A program made the translations under genes and the position numbers. Positions 47,621 through 62,129 of a stretch of 64,000 nt of DNA are shown here, in pieces; the first letter of the stretch is position 1, and every line of letters starts with the position of its first letter. Under the pieces are notes generated by a model. The model was not told the DNA's origin, did no database searches, and saw nothing but the letters and a program-made list of their open reading frames with translations. The stretch comes from Fistularia commersonii (Eukaryota; Chordata; Actinopteri; Syngnathiformes; Fistulariidae): contig JBBMNZ010000002.1 of assembly GCA_037954325.1 (NCBI GenBank), positions 16,451,179-16,515,178 of the forward strand. The letters are read 5' to 3'.

Positions 47621-50600
47621 TACTGTCACTTTGTTTGAAGGAATAATCAAGCCAAAAATGAACTGTGGAGATGCTGCTGTTGGTAATATAGCTGAATTTA
47701 GCCGGTTGTTTCAGCTTGACACTCTCTAGTATTAATATCAGAATCAAAAGTATCTGTCCGCTAATATCACATGGACTCTAATGGATTTAAGTATCAGCAT
47801 CTCTGTCAGCAAATATCAAAATAATGCAATTTTCATTGGATTGTCAGTTTTACAACAGACTTGTTAAGAAATTGATATTTTCGTGAATGTTTTCACATGC
47901 CAAAGTCAAAAATTGTATCTGGACATTGATCTCCGATGGCATGTTCATTGTTTTTAGGTTGTGTCATAAATTAACTGAAATATCAAACATCATCCTCACT
48001 TTCACAAGGTAAAACTTGATGGCCTTGTAATATAAATAATTTGTTAAAAAGACTATCTAAGATAGCTATGTTTAACTGTTCCTCATGTATAACTGCTGTT
48101 TGAAATAAATTATATTGCTAATAAACTAATTGGGACACAATGTAATACTACTTTCCATGTCACAATTACTGATGGTTCTTATTATAAAACTATATATCTC
48201 AGATAAAGAATATAGAATTAATCTGTCTGATTAAAAGGGAAAATGAATGGTAAATACTCTACGGATTCCAGTTAATTCACTTATTTTCCCATCTCTATCA
48301 TTTCCAGCCATTCAGTCATTTATTGTGGTACGAAGCACACAGAAAATACACCTAATGGACAACAGTGGCATACAGCCCAAGTGAACCTGACAAATGGAAC
48401 AGAAAAGCTAACAGAGAAGAAAGAGGTGCTTAGGCCAACTGTCACAGGTAAAGTGCTTTCCTGATTTCTGTTTACTCACTGGGCTTGAAACTTGACTTGT
48501 TTTCCTGCAGCTTACTGAGCAGACTGTCAGCGAACCAGCTGGCTATCAACGTCTTTGGCAAAATGCACACTTAGCTAGAAATTTTAAAAGGAGGAAAAGT
48601 TATCAAGAACAGGAATTGATTGTGTAACACTGTGGTCAAAAAAGCAAGAATTATATCATTTCAAATATTTTAGTTCACAGGAAACCATCTGTCATATTAT
48701 GGAGGATTGCTGAGTTTAACCATGGGGCTGTTGATTATTTTCAAGAAATGTAACCCTCAATTAGCACCATGGAAATGCAGACTAGAGAAGGATTCCTTGT
48801 TTAGACAGCCAGGAATAAGGAATTCTAATAATAAAACGATGGGAGTGAAATCCAGAAAAAAAAAATGCATAGGCTGTGAACAGAAAGGAGACGTGCTGTA
48901 GAATATAATTAATTAAATGAAACTAATTAGGAACATGAGAGCAGGTGCCAGGCTATGAGCTGACAGAGAAGACAGCGACACAACATGCCACAACAAAAAA
49001 AAAAGAAAAAGAAAACACGGACTCACACACACACGTAATTGCACACACAAACATACATGCACACAAACACGCAGCTGCGGTTATGAGGGTGTATCATGAC
49101 AGGCACTGGGACAAAACAAGTTTCTGCGTTTTGTCATATGAATTCTCACAGGAATACTCATGACAGGAAGCAGAGACCCAGGCGCTGTGGGGGTCTCTTT
49201 CCTTTGTCTGTTATACACATTCTCTTTATTATTTTGTTCTGCAATGGTGGTAAGAAGTTTGCACCAGTCAAAGATTTCTATCCCCTAATTATTTCACCCC
49301 TTGCTCAGGACTGCAAGCTGTGCAAATTCACTGACTTCTTCTCCTTTAGTCAGACCTTTTAAAATGCCCATCATTCTAGGACTGCTCCAGCAGGAAACAG
49401 TTATATAGCATTCAATAATGGATACACTGAAATTTATATTAAAACAAATACAAAGGGAACTGTATTTGTTACCAGATCCAGTATTGTGTAGATTCATGCA
49501 TTATTTGACAATAAAATGGAAGATTTTATGACAATTCTGGATTTGTTTTGACAGCTATACCAAACAATAGTCATGGAACAATATTGTAATTCTGACCATG
49601 ATAAAAGACCCATCAGGTATAGAGCTTAAATGAGTATATTTTCCCCTGTGGAGGATCATTTATTTAAGATTAGACAAATCAATGTACAGAGCACCTCATT
49701 TTGCACATTGTAACTGTCACTACCTTTAAGGTAGGTAAGCTTTATTTAACCTTGTTCTCAGATCAAACATTTCCATCTTTCAGCACTTTTAAATATTGAA
49801 ATATTCTCTAACTTTTGTTCAAACTTAAAACTTTTAATCAGTTTTAACCGAAGGCTCTTCCCAAGTGTGGGCTAGACTTGATGTTTTATGTTTTATTGTT
49901 TATTTTTCAAACTACTTAGTCTCACCAGGTTATGATTTTATTAAAGTTTTGCCTAATGTAATTATAATAATGTTTGCATTCCAGCACAATTTCCTTTCAA
50001 AGAAATTACAACCCTGCATAAAATAGGTCAACAAGACATTGCAAAAGATTTCAATACTGTAAACAATATATGCAACTTAACAAAATCATTAGTTCAAGCT
50101 CAAGTCAAACAGTAAATGGAAGAACTACATGAAACCTTAGGTTCCTCTACAATCATTCACACACACATACCAAAATCCATGTCTAACTTTCTTTAGAACA
50201 CAAGAGCGGATGTGTGTAGTCCTGCAGCCGAGCTTCTGCAAAGCAGACAGCTCAATATCTAGCCTTTAGTGTGGCTTGTCAATGCAACACCAAACCCAAG
50301 ACGGAGGGAGATGGGGGTGGATGTGGGGAAGGCTTTTTTAATTATCTGTGGTTGGGTCGGACTGTGCATCATCATTAGAGAGACTAAATAGCAGTGGTCA
50401 CTGACTCAGGTAGTGGTAAACGGCGCAATTAACAAGCTGAGGAGGGAGAACTGTATTCAATTTGAAAGCCTTCTCTCCTAATCCATCTCCAGTGATCAGC
50501 AGTGCTGCTGAGCTACGCCCTTTTACATTCAATTACATTAATCAGGTTATTACACAGCAAAAAGTCAACATTTTAATCAAGAACTGGTAATATAGGGCAG

Positions 50601-51688
50601 GACATTATACCTAAATAACAATCGGATGAGAGGAGAGATTTTACTCAGCTGAAGAAAATTATTGTGAAAATCTAATCAGATGAAATAGAGAGGTTTGATA
50701 CATATTAACATTTTTTAAGGATTTGAAAATAGTCATGATTTGTCAGCCTTTACCAGAATTTGTCTATAATTCCGTCTTCATTTGTACTGGTACTGAATTA
50801 ATCCCATTATTCGGTGGGAACCTCATGAATGTGTACAGCACAGGTCAGGAATTCAAGCACTTTTTTTTCAAGCTTCTATACAGGCTGCAAATCCTCTTGG
50901 AAATAATCCGTACAGGGGTGGTGTTAGCACAGCAGGTGTCTATGAAATGTAAAAACACAGCTGCAGGGTTCACATCCCAATCACTATCTTGATACTCTGA
51001 ATGATACTCTTTGACTCACACTGTAAGGAAACTCCTTACACATTCAGATAGAAACAATTTGTCTACATGTAGAGCCCACCATGAGATTATTTAATTCACA
51101 GTAAGAAAAAAAATGCCAATTATGTGAATATGTGCTTACTTCACAACCAGTTGAAGTTGACTTTGCTGACTGATCACTGACTGCACACACAAGTGAATCT
51201 AATTTAGTAGAACCTCTAGCTAAGCAGTAGTTTCTCGCCCATTTTGTCTCACTAACAGGGAAGAAATCAATTCCCAGGCATCTATGACATTCAGGAGCTG
51301 CTTATCTTGTTTTTTTTTCATTATTTTTTTATGCTCCTTTTATTTCTCCATTACTTTTTGCATTTTGTCTTGTTAAGAGTTCTGTGATGGTTGACCCTCA
51401 GAATTGGGAACTGATTAACAGATGGAAATTCTTGTTGTCCAGCCTATAATAAGAGAAGACAGAGGTGAGAACAGCTCAATAGGTGAGATAACCACTCTTT
51501 GATCCAAACAGTCATGCAGAACCTATACGAGCTGCATCATCAGAAAGTGCACTGTCAAGCCCCTCACTTTTAAATCTCCTCTCATGAAGTTTAACAGGGA
51601 AAAAAGTGTTTGAAAAGGGTAAAATAAATATCATGTAAACCCAAACAAATTTCAGTTTTTTGGAAGTTTACAATTATGTGACTCTGTG

Positions 51689-51742
51689 TACAGGATAAGC
51701 GTCCGACAATGGATGGATGGTGGATGGATGGATAGATGGATG
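51689..51742 (+). mobile_element. SINE tail fragment
   Basis: ACAGGATAAGCGTCCGACAA followed by (TGGA)n matches the 3' end of the SINE family at 4048-4370 (AGGATAAGCAGAAAAAGATGG then GATG repeats). Only the tail remains. Confidence 0.6.
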
Positions 51743-54146
51743 CAAGTTTACACTTGTGAATAACAGAGCTGACAAATGATAGCATCTCATAGTGTCTTTC
51801 CATTTGCAGTTCATAGCCCACGAGCTATTGACTTCTTGCACAAACAGCCCTGCAACATGGCACCTTCAAACATTTTCTTCAAACATTAAACTGTCTAAAT
51901 GCCATTCCTGAGTCTCCACTAACAAGACCCATCTTAGCTTAAGATGTCTGGTTAAGTGAGACCTTGTTTCCCAGTGGACTTACATGTAAGACATATCTCT
52001 ACCCTTGACAAGCAGTGTTAATCCATTTAGTGTAACGAACTAACATGTCCCTAATTAAAATATGCCTTTTAATGATACATACTGACATCCTGAAAAACAC
52101 TGTCACGCTTTCCTCATTTAATACAGAAATATGCTAATTGCTTCAGTAGCACTGGTGTTCAAATCCCAAGGATACTGCCAGCTCCTCGGGGAGTTTGTGC
52201 TGGGTTTGAAACCTCTGCTCAAAATAGAGGCCCTTTAACAGCTGTTTCCTGAAGATGGTCAGTCAAAAATGTTTGAGCGCTCATGGGGCCAACACTGTTG
52301 ATTTTAATTCATTTACTGACATTCAATTCACCATTCAGAATTCCCTAGAGCTTCTCTCAACAGCCATTCAGTCCACTAAGTCACTCACCTGAAGGTGCTG
52401 CGGGGCAGAAGAAGTGAGTCCACCCCAGCTCATGGCAGCTCATTTAAAACAAATCAGCTTGATTGCTGAGTTGCTGCACTCACAATGCCCAGGTGATAAA
52501 GCAATTAAAGACTTCTAATTCTTTGGATCGGAGAGGGCCAGTAAGTAATTACTGTATATAATGAAATCTTTTTGTTACCTTTTTGTCTCTCCATGTTTTG
52601 ATTTAAGTTTTGCAGTGAGTGCCGTTGTTCATTTGATGGGCAGTGTCGGAACAGGTCCATGTGGGCGGGTCTGTAACCCTTTGTGGCAGTGACCCTGGAT
52701 GAGAGTGGGGTTTTAGCAAATAGGGTGTCTCTGGACAGATGAGGTCCATTAAGAGGTTAATTTAAAAATGAATAGAGGACATAAAGGGAAAAGAGGGGAT
52801 AGAGGCAAAGCATGGCCTAAACAACAATCCAGATAGTGGAGAGACCAAAATAGTGTAGATACTAAAATATATGTTTCTCTGTGGACCAGTGTCATTAACT
52901 ATGCATGTAACAAGCAAATACTGGGATCCAGCAGATGTGTAAGCATGCTTTTGAAGCCATCAAATGAAAATAAGAAGGCCTCAATCAGAGAAAGCGTAAG
53001 TGAATCCTATCACTTCCTATCCACAAGGCCATTTTTAAAACATTGAGGCATTGTTCAGATGCATGGACTGCAGCCCCTGACTCCTAATTTCCATTCCCCC
53101 CCACCCCCAGCCCGCAGAAAGGCTGAATCTGATCCGGACTCATTGGTGTGTGGATAATGAAGGGGTTACCAGGAGCAAGGAGAGGCCCAGTAATTCCCCA
53201 CACCGGGGGACTGGGTTTTTGGATGGGGTTTGGATGAGTACCCCTGCTCCGTGATGCATGCACTCATGTGAGCTTGTGACAACCTTACCCAAATCCAAGT
53301 CCAGACATAGACGCTGCATGTATTATAAAGAGGTACGCTACAGGGCTTAGCTTGAGACATGATGCAGAATTTTTTTTTCAAAGGACTGGAATTGATGTCG
53401 ATGCATTTCTACTTCTGTTACTCATCCTCTTGGGCAGAAGAAAATATCACAGTCAAAAATCATAGTGAAAGTTAAAGGTCCTTTCCCAATACCTGCTGCA
53501 GGATGGCCTGAAGACAGCGTAAACAGCCAAATGAAATTCAAATTAAAACCATGCAAATTAAATCTCTTTCTAGTACATGTCTTGCTGAGTTCATCATCTA
53601 CGTGCCTGCGATGGACGTAGGAGTATCACAGCTCAATATAAGGTCACAAAAATTAGCATATCATCTGACAAAATGGTTAGACAATGTGTGGGCGTCTCCC
53701 TTAGGAGGTCACCTTACACATCATTGTTAAGGCACAAAAAGATCCCCATGTACTCCAGGGTTAAATATCTCCATTTCATTATGATAAAGATGTGAACAAC
53801 TACCCAAACTACCAATGCTATCAATAGACACTGCGTCTCGGCTCCATCGGCCTGATTCAGCCTCTCTCAGGACCCAGTATGAGCTGCCATCCATCATCTG
53901 AATACTCTGAGCCTGAATCATTGCAGATCATTATGGTAACAGGGAGAGTGGTGGTGATTGGCTGTGATTGCTAGATCACAGGGATCTGAGTGGTGATCCA
54001 TCACACTGGGTGGCACACTAACACCTCTGTGTGATGGGGTTCACCTCAGGGGTCAGGGCCAGGTCAGTGAGAGGAGAGCCCTTCCACGGAGAATACCTCC
54101 AACTCAAATGCAGAAAGGTAAAATATTTTTGGCAATTAAATCCTAG

Positions 54147-54195
54147 AGAATCAGAAATACTTTATTGATCCTGGAGGAAATTGAGTGGTCTCAAA
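54147..54195. repeat. Fragment of a common teleost interspersed repeat
   Basis: AGAATCAGAAATACTTTATT and GATCCTGGAGGAAATTGAG match a phrase widely dispersed in fish genomes, probably the end of a retroelement. The family was not identified, and the remainder is decayed. Confidence 0.55.
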
Positions 54196-54313
54196 TGCTC
54201 CATACAGCGAGAAATAATGAATAATCAGAATAAGAAAAACTATTTGGGGGCAACTGGGGGGCACATGGGGTAGCAGCATCAAAATTCTGAACATCAAGAT
54301 AAAATAAATAAAT

Positions 54314-54315
<2 letters not shown>

Positions 54316-54349
<34 letters not shown>
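54316..54349. repeat. (TG)n microsatellite
   Basis: 34-bp TG run next to AAATA repeats, just past the repeat fragment. Confidence 0.95.
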
Positions 54350-54352
<3 letters not shown>

Positions 54353-56162
54353 AAGGTACCTGCTCGCTCTACATTTATATGATAAAATAAATCTAGCATG
54401 AGCAGCATCACACTCAGCAGGGGGTGGGTGGGGCGTGACAATGAGGGGTTTGCGGAGTTGCTGGAAATTGAGGAGTTGGTCAGGTCTTTTAGGTTGTTTT
54501 TGATATTTAGGAAGAGATTAGCAGGAAAATATGTGCAACCAGTAAAAGTAAGCAGTTTGATCTGATGAAGTTCAAATATCAGTAGATATTACAGAACTGA
54601 CACCAGCTGGATTCTACGCCATCACTTGCACATAAGAACTCTTTTCTTAGCTTCACTGAGCTGCTGACCCCATCCGACTTGTTTTTCAAAACTGGTGCAA
54701 CACTACCTAGCCTGAGGCAATGGGTTGTCATCCAAATTAGATAAGTTTATTTTCTGTAGACCAGCATTTGTCCCATCAGCCTGTGGGGTTGCAGACCACA
54801 CTAAGAAGCAGTAGGGAGTCCTTCTTAGCACCTGCAGCTCTAGCAAGGTGGCCCGCTAGCGGGTACAGGCTTTGGCTGCTGCCCAAATATCTGGCGGTAC
54901 CTTCTGTGCAAATGCACCAGCCTTAGGAAACCAGGAGGCAGCAATATTGTGGAACAAATGTCCTCTAATCTCAGCCTGCTGGTCGAGGGTCCTGGGTTGG
55001 GCCTCCTTGTTGTCTCATCCAAACACATTGCCATTATATTCTTAAAGCCTGATGCTTTATGGTAGAGTAATTAGTGGACGAATACAGCATACATAGCACT
55101 GTTCAGAACAGGAAAGATACCAAGACCAAAGCAAAGGTCCATGTTCCTTGCTCCTACAAAAAGGCTCTTACAAAAAATGGCCATGGTGTTTACACAAGCC
55201 CAAAAAATTGTTAATCTTGAAATTGTAAATTAACTTTAATTTAACCGATTAACAAAAAAACTAACATAAATCATCCTCTTGTTGATTTCACCAGTCCAAT
55301 AATGGCCAGGCTGGGTCAATATGTCTTCTGACTTCATCATTGGATACTGTCAACGATTTTGAGAAATAACTTAAGACATCTCATTTCAAGTTAGAATTCT
55401 TAAGTGAGATTAGCTCTGAGCTAAAGTTAAAGCCTTTCAGTTCTTAATTTCTTGCAAGTATCCAACTCTGAGATGAAGTTCATTTTTAAATGATTGAAGA
55501 TAAAAATGAAAAATAACTACATTAAGACAAACAACACCCCTGTGGTTTTCCCAGGTTTGAATTAATCATTTATAGATCATTCCTACATGGCAAATTCCGG
55601 TCCATTCTATCATTGTGAAGATTTGTGTCTTATAGCCTAGAACACAAGATGTTGTCCTCTCGAGTGTGTTATTGCAAAATAATATTTGAAATTATTTTCC
55701 TGATCACTGGCTTATCTCTTGGAATTATTCCAGCGGCAGTGAAAAGTTCTGCAATTTGAGCAAAACAAACAGAAATTCAGCCATCTCTGGTGACAGAAAT
55801 GTATTTTTTTTGTTCCAAAAACTGACTTTCCATTTTTCCTAATCAGTTGTATTAGATAACAATTAAATCTTAGAGAGCATGGAGGGAACGTTGTCTTTCT
55901 TTATAAGCATAGATCATGTTCAACTATTGGCTATTTATGTGTGTTTATTCTACATGAGCAGTTGACTGGGTGGCGAAGAATGTATCTATGGCAACTGTCT
56001 GGTCCCCAGCTGTCATGCTAAGGAAGAAGATGGGTACCAGGAGAGAGGAGACCACTTAACCTCAGCTGCTCCGCAGCTTAGGGGAGTCAAGATGCTGCTG
56101 AAACCATGAGAGATTCTCACTTTATATGTAGACAATGACATCTCCCCTCACCCATCCCACAC

Positions 56163-56240
56163 AAACAAATACACACACCACACACACATGCACACATGCA
56201 TGCACGCACGCACACACATGCACACAAACACTCACACTAA
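56163..56240. repeat. Compound CA/CATG microsatellite
   Basis: CA dinucleotides with CATG and CACG units. Confidence 0.9.
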
Positions 56241-58292
56241 CATCACATGCACACATTCAAAAGATAACTTCAAACCTGCCGCCGGTGAAAAGAGGGGTCG
56301 GTCTCATATGACTGTCATTTAATTTAACTTAATTAATTAATTTAACTTCCAACACACAAGATGAAAGGTTTATTGGGGGGAGGAAAATAGGCAAAATGTA
56401 TTCTATTAAACGTTAACTTCGGAAACAATTTAGCCACCTTCCTGCCAATTTAAAAATTTTCTGAAGTAATCTGAAAAACTCACATCAACCTATGGAAAAT
56501 GGAACTTGAGAAACAGGCAAGCATCTGTGGGACTTCTTTAAAATATGAATCTTTTCCATCATCTGTCTTGTATAAAACAAAATAATAAACCTACAGCTAC
56601 TATAACTTTTCAAATCTTTTCAAAGCACATTTTTACAATGAGAAGCATCAAATCCTAAAATTTATGGAGAATACTCTCTAAGGCACTGCGGTGTCACAGT
56701 GTTAGCTACATACTACTCTGCCTTGGACTGAATTAAGCATGAAAAACTGCAAGATAAAGCAAAACAAGACCAGAAAATAGATAAAAGGAGGAAAATAAAC
56801 ATAATATCACCTTTGCACCTACAGTTGTGAATAATTGGGCTCATCAGCTGACAAGGTTGAGATGCAGAAGGAAGGGTGACAGACTAAGTGAAGTAGGGAT
56901 GTGTCTGACAGGGTATCATCGTGTCTGTGGCACACATAGTCAGTGACAGAGGTTAGGGGTCAGACAGGGAGGTCTGTTTCCATGAAGTCGAAGCATACTG
57001 CATTGTTCACAGCCACCCTCCTCAGTGATCGCATACTCCATGACTGTGCAACCTAAATTTATTTTTATATCTCTGAATGTATATTTCTGTATTTCACCGA
57101 ACATACCGTGCTTTCCATCCGTGTAATCAGTCATTATTTTCATTTCAAAATGGCTCTATAGATATTATTTGTTTTTTTTCTCTGTTCATTTTTTTGTCAT
57201 TAAAGTATTTATTTTGCCTCTATTTTGCAGATTTTTCTCTCTCCAGTATTGCATGTACGTGTGTGTGTGGAGTGTGCATGAGTGTGTTTGCCTCTGGTCA
57301 TCCCAAGACAAGCTTCACAGTGTTAAGAGGCCAAACGAGTTGCAAGTCTATTCAAAAGGCATAGCCAGTGTGTAAATTCTTAATTTCCACTTGATCAACA
57401 AAGATGATGTGCAGAAGTGAACACAGAGAGGAGGACAGATAAGCATTAATGCACACCCGCACAAACACACAAAACAACACAATACAAATATTATACACAG
57501 GTGTGTGTCTGTGTGTGTGTATTCCCATTTTAAGCATTGAGTAGCTACAGGAAGGTCTTGAGTGGGGCAAAGTGACACAAGACACAAGAGCCAGGTTACA
57601 ACAGTCTGTCAAGGCCAATTATAGGTGAGTCTGAGTGTAGCTTGCATTGCTAAAAAATGTAATTTGCTATTGATTTGATACTTAAATAGTCTATGTCCAT
57701 TCCAATCACTATAACACAGAAGCAGGTCTGACAATACAAAACCTCCTCTGCTCTCAAAGTGACTTCAAAGATGTGTAGGGATTTTGTTCAGCCTCAGCTC
57801 CCTTCACAAAGTTGCACCGATAGACCATTCCCTGAATACTATATAATACCATAAGTCAGGAAGTGATTGTCACAAGTGAAGTGAAACTGGTACATTCAAC
57901 AACACTTTCAGCAGCATGAACAATAGAGGCTAAGTAAATAATCCCCCATTCCTGAAAATGTAAATTGCACACTCCAGAGCCTTCGTTCAGTCCTCAGTGA
58001 AAGAGGTGACTCGCACTCCAGTAGGCTGACAGTGGACAGTAAGGAGCTCAGGGTCAAAAAGGCAAACTAACATTCAAAAGATCTGCTGAAAGTGTATCCT
58101 TTAAGTAACCAATCTCCAAGCTCTCTCTCCAGAATTATCAAAATATTTAATATCAGAGTTGAAATAATAGCCTTTAATATTGAATATAACATTTTTAATT
58201 ATGTTTATGTCTGTAATGTATCAAGTCTAATAATCCCAAGCTCTTTACCTGTCTATTAACACAGTGCTTATTTTCAATCTGCAGAATGGAAT

Positions 58293-58371
58293 GGGGTGTG
58301 TGTGTGTATGTGTGTGTGTCTGTGTGTGTGTTTGTGCTTGTGCTTGTGTGCATTTGTGTCTGTGTGTGCGC
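58293..58371. repeat. Compound TG microsatellite
   Basis: TG dinucleotides with TC, TT and TGCTTG interruptions. Confidence 0.9.
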
Positions 58372-60049
58372 TCCTATGTGTGCTGAAGTGTGTGCCTTTT
58401 TTCGATAATCTGATAGCTATTTTTCACTATAAAAAATACTTCGAAATTCTTTTTTTTTCCTTAAATCTATGTTTCTTTCTTTTTCTTTAAGGTTTTATCA
58501 TGCTGTTATATATGTACATTAGTAGGGGGCATTTCTACCATAGATTTACTACTGGTATCTACAACATAAGACATAAAATATACAACTACTTAAAACAACT
58601 GTGTTTCAGCCCATAATTATAATAGCCCATAATTGAATATATTGAAATGTGTATGGCTGATATCATAATGTCTAAAATTATGACGTTGCATGTTTTCTGT
58701 GTGTTTTTTACCCATGGTGAAGAGCATAGGTAGGATACGTACAGTACCTGTACCTTCTACCTGGAATAAGTGGTTGGTTGTTGTGTGCTAATAATTTATT
58801 TCATGTTCAAAAGTATACATATTGTAAAAATTGGCGGACACAAACTGGGACACAGTTCTGTGTGTACACAAGCATGCATATGTGTGCATGCCTGTGTGTC
58901 CGGGGTGTGTGTGTCATGGCAGAGGTCAGTAGGCCAACTCTGCCCTCTCTGGGCTTATTCCTCTGACAGACATTTGTCACTCTGTGCTGTAATAGATTAT
59001 TGACCACCTCAGCAGTCTCATCACTGCACCACACCGATCCCCTATGTAACCACCATTATTGCCATACAGAGGATGGAAGCAAAGAAAGAGAGCACTGGCA
59101 GCAGGATGGATGTTACAGTGAATTAAAAGCAGATTCTTCAAAAAGAATCACATCTTTACTTTTATGTATTGTTTCATAAAGAATTTGGGTAAATTCAGTT
59201 AGAATTTCTGTTTGTGAATAATTGTGATTTTCATTTGAAGTGACTGGAGCAAGGGCCAGCTTTGCGCTATTATATTTGGTTAAACTGAGTGGAAATTCAA
59301 ACAAAACACTTTGAAAGTCTGACTAGGTTGTCAAAAGTAGGGCATTCCATGAGACATTTCAAATAGAATTGTATTTCCACTGAAATACATGAATGAAGTG
59401 TCAAATGAGTGTAAATGGGCTTGAAAGTCACAGCCTGCTTCTTTTGAAGAAAATACTCTTTCTATGATAGATTGAGGTGAAAATGGGTTATTTTCTATAA
59501 TTTGTGTGTTTTGGCACATTCTGGGCTTTTTAATTGTATGATAATTCAACTCCAAGCACTAATTTACCCCCCGCGAGTTGATTTTAATGTTGGACCATTC
59601 TGTATACTGGCTCTCTGAATAAGAAATGAGCCGGTGACTGGAAAAAGTGTATCTTACAGCTAAAGACCATATTTGCAAACAAACTTTACTTCAGTGTTTT
59701 TTTGCTTTTTTTCTTATTAAGGTTCATGAGCATGGGAAGTCTACATGTGGTCCTGATTGTGAAGTGTCTCCATTTTGTCTTTACAGTAGCATTGCTGACA
59801 CACTAAAAATACAATTTAGGTTACAAGCTAGTAGGTAGTACTGTGAATAAATAAGCTGCTTTCCTCCAATGAAACATGCACTCATAATGACTCACATCCA
59901 GTGCGTTTTGATGGTTTTGATGTGGCATGTCAGTTTGCAATATGTCCCTCCCCAGCAATTCATATAATAACTACCTGCTGTTCAGATTCTTGGGCCTTGT
60001 CTGTCATACAATTGGGGGACATTTAGGCTTATTTTGCCATTGCTTATTT

Positions 60050-60185
60050 AGCCACGGGAGGCCTATTAATTTCAGCAGGCCTTGTCCTCTCCAGGGGTGA
60101 TCACTACCCGCAGCAAACACCTCCTATTGTTTAGATCCATTTACGTCTGTGGTCAATGAATAATGACAGCTCTACAGTGTGGATG
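60050..60185. promoter_or_regulatory. Candidate conserved block
   Basis: Repeat-free block with GCCTATTAATTTCAGCAGG, GGGGTGATCACTACCCGC and GTCAATGAATAATGACAGC. It has homeodomain-type and palindromic cores and no coding frame. Inferred. Confidence 0.28.
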
Positions 60186-62129
60186 CCAACCCAGGAAAAG
60201 ACATACTTCCACACAAATGTAGAGACCCAAATAGAAACAAGCTTCAAACAAATTGTAGGATCAACAGACAAAGAAATTACTCACACTTGAATAGATGGGG
60301 TTTATTTAGGGAGAATCCTGATTGAAACTGCATATTGCCAAACAATGCTGCAATTTTCCTGTGTGGCTCTCTGCCCTGTTCGATATTCTGGTCATATGGC
60401 TTTTATTTTGGCATCCTCCCAACCGTATTTGACCCATTAAATTAGCCACATTGGTTGATATGGTGCCATTATAATGTTGAGGGTTTCTCTCCATCGGGTG
60501 CACAGACTCCTGGCACATTGTATTTTCACTCTGGCAGTGCAAAAGAGGCTGTGCCACTGCTACCACACATGATAGAATATTAACCCTTTTCTGTTCCCTG
60601 ACAAATGCCCCAGATGGCACAGCACAATAACAGCTGTCAATTTCAAGGCAGTGCCTCTTTGGTGGATTTTTTTTCCCCTTATCCTCTTTGGGTGCTGGGG
60701 GGATTCTTTAAGACATAATAAGTGAACTTGATGTGCTGTTTCAGATAGTAATGAATCAAATATCACAGCAAAGCAAGAAGCAGTTTTCCTCCCGGGAAAA
60801 CCAGAGGTGTTCCCTGAGCGAGCAAAAGTGCCTCAAAAACACAATCACACTAATGAAAAAAACTCATGCACAAATACGCAGTGATGAGGTACTGGAAAAG
60901 CTCTTGCACATTCAAATGTACAGCAGGTTGAGGTTTCCCTTCTTCCACCCGAGCGATTGTAGCAGTCATGAGATGAGGTCCCTGGTGCCTCCTCTGCTGC
61001 CGCTCGAGTTAAATTAAAACTGAGGCCTCCAAATGCATTCCTCATTGTGGGCCTAAAGCTCAGGAAAGTTGTATTTGGCCCAAGTGGTGGCTAGGGAATT
61101 GTCCTGCTAACCCAGTCTCATTCGCTTTATTTACATAATAAAAGCTGGAGTCAGGAGGAGCCACAGGCCTCAGGATGTAGAGTTTTTCCCATCTATTCAT
61201 TCTTTACCTCTTGTTCAATTGAAAAATCACTGTAGCAATTTAGATTTACTTTAACACGCTCCTTGGAAAAAAAAAAAAACATAACAGGGAATTGCCCCAG
61301 TGTCTGTCACATGCCTCCACCAACATCTTATATTCCTGAATGAGAGAGAGTGTTTTACATACACTTGAATGGTCCAACATTTTGCAATTTTTCTGTATGC
61401 AGAGCTTTCCTTGTCATGTTGAGAGGCTGCATTTCTCCAGGACATTTTTTTTCCCTTTCTCAAGAGCCCCCTAGATTAGAAGAGTATGAGAAGTGTATAT
61501 TATGGATCTTTGCCTTGGTCTCCTTCTCACTTCAATCAACAGACTTTCTGCTGCTGAAGTTATATGAGGCAGGCACAAACTATATGACTGTCACCGAGGT
61601 CATCTATCCCTTTCTCATACTGTGCTTTGTAACTCAATTTCCCACCTGGCTTGAGCTGAGGGCGACACACAGAAGTCAATTCCAATACCAACTCCCCAAA
61701 GTGCATGTCCAATTGAAAACTCTGCAGTTTAACCTGAACGGACTTCATCAATCGCAGACTTGAGGTAAATCAATTTTGAATTGACCTAAGTCAGATTGAC
61801 CTAAGCACCGTCTTGGGTGACACTGCATCATCTAGAGCTACATAGTGGCTGCCCGTTCATCGCTCTGCTAAACACATCTGACTTAATGATATCACACTGG
61901 AGCATAAAAGGACAGTGTTTGCCAGCCTTCTCACTCTCATCTCTTCTTTGAGAGACTTTGTGCCACAGGTTTCTGGCCTACGGCAATGAGGAGAGAAGTG
62001 CAGTCAGCAGGGGGTAAAATCCATACACATCTCCCGAGATCTCATCACACTCATCAGTGTTAGTCCTCATATAATCCTGCTGATGTCTATGTACCTGTCA
62101 ATAGCAGCTCTGACCGAGATAGAAGTGAC

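Larger units (their letters stand above)
43516..54140. other. Downstream gene-free region, first part
   Basis: No coding gene recognised on either strand. The open frames present lack family motifs, splice support or composition bias. The stretch holds several complex TAAT-rich blocks (given separately), a SINE tail fragment near 51690, and otherwise AT-rich unique DNA. Confidence 0.6.
54350..62129. other. Downstream gene-free region, second part
   Basis: No gene recognised. Contains CA/CATG repeats at about 56163-56240, TG-rich repeats at 58293-58371, AT-rich unique DNA, and complex blocks including 60050-60185. The open frames are short and without motifs. Confidence 0.55.

Noticed and set aside
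47252..47650. 132-codon minus-strand open frame
   Set aside because: No domain, signal or splice support. Several frames of this length are expected by chance in 64 kb of six-frame AT-rich sequence.
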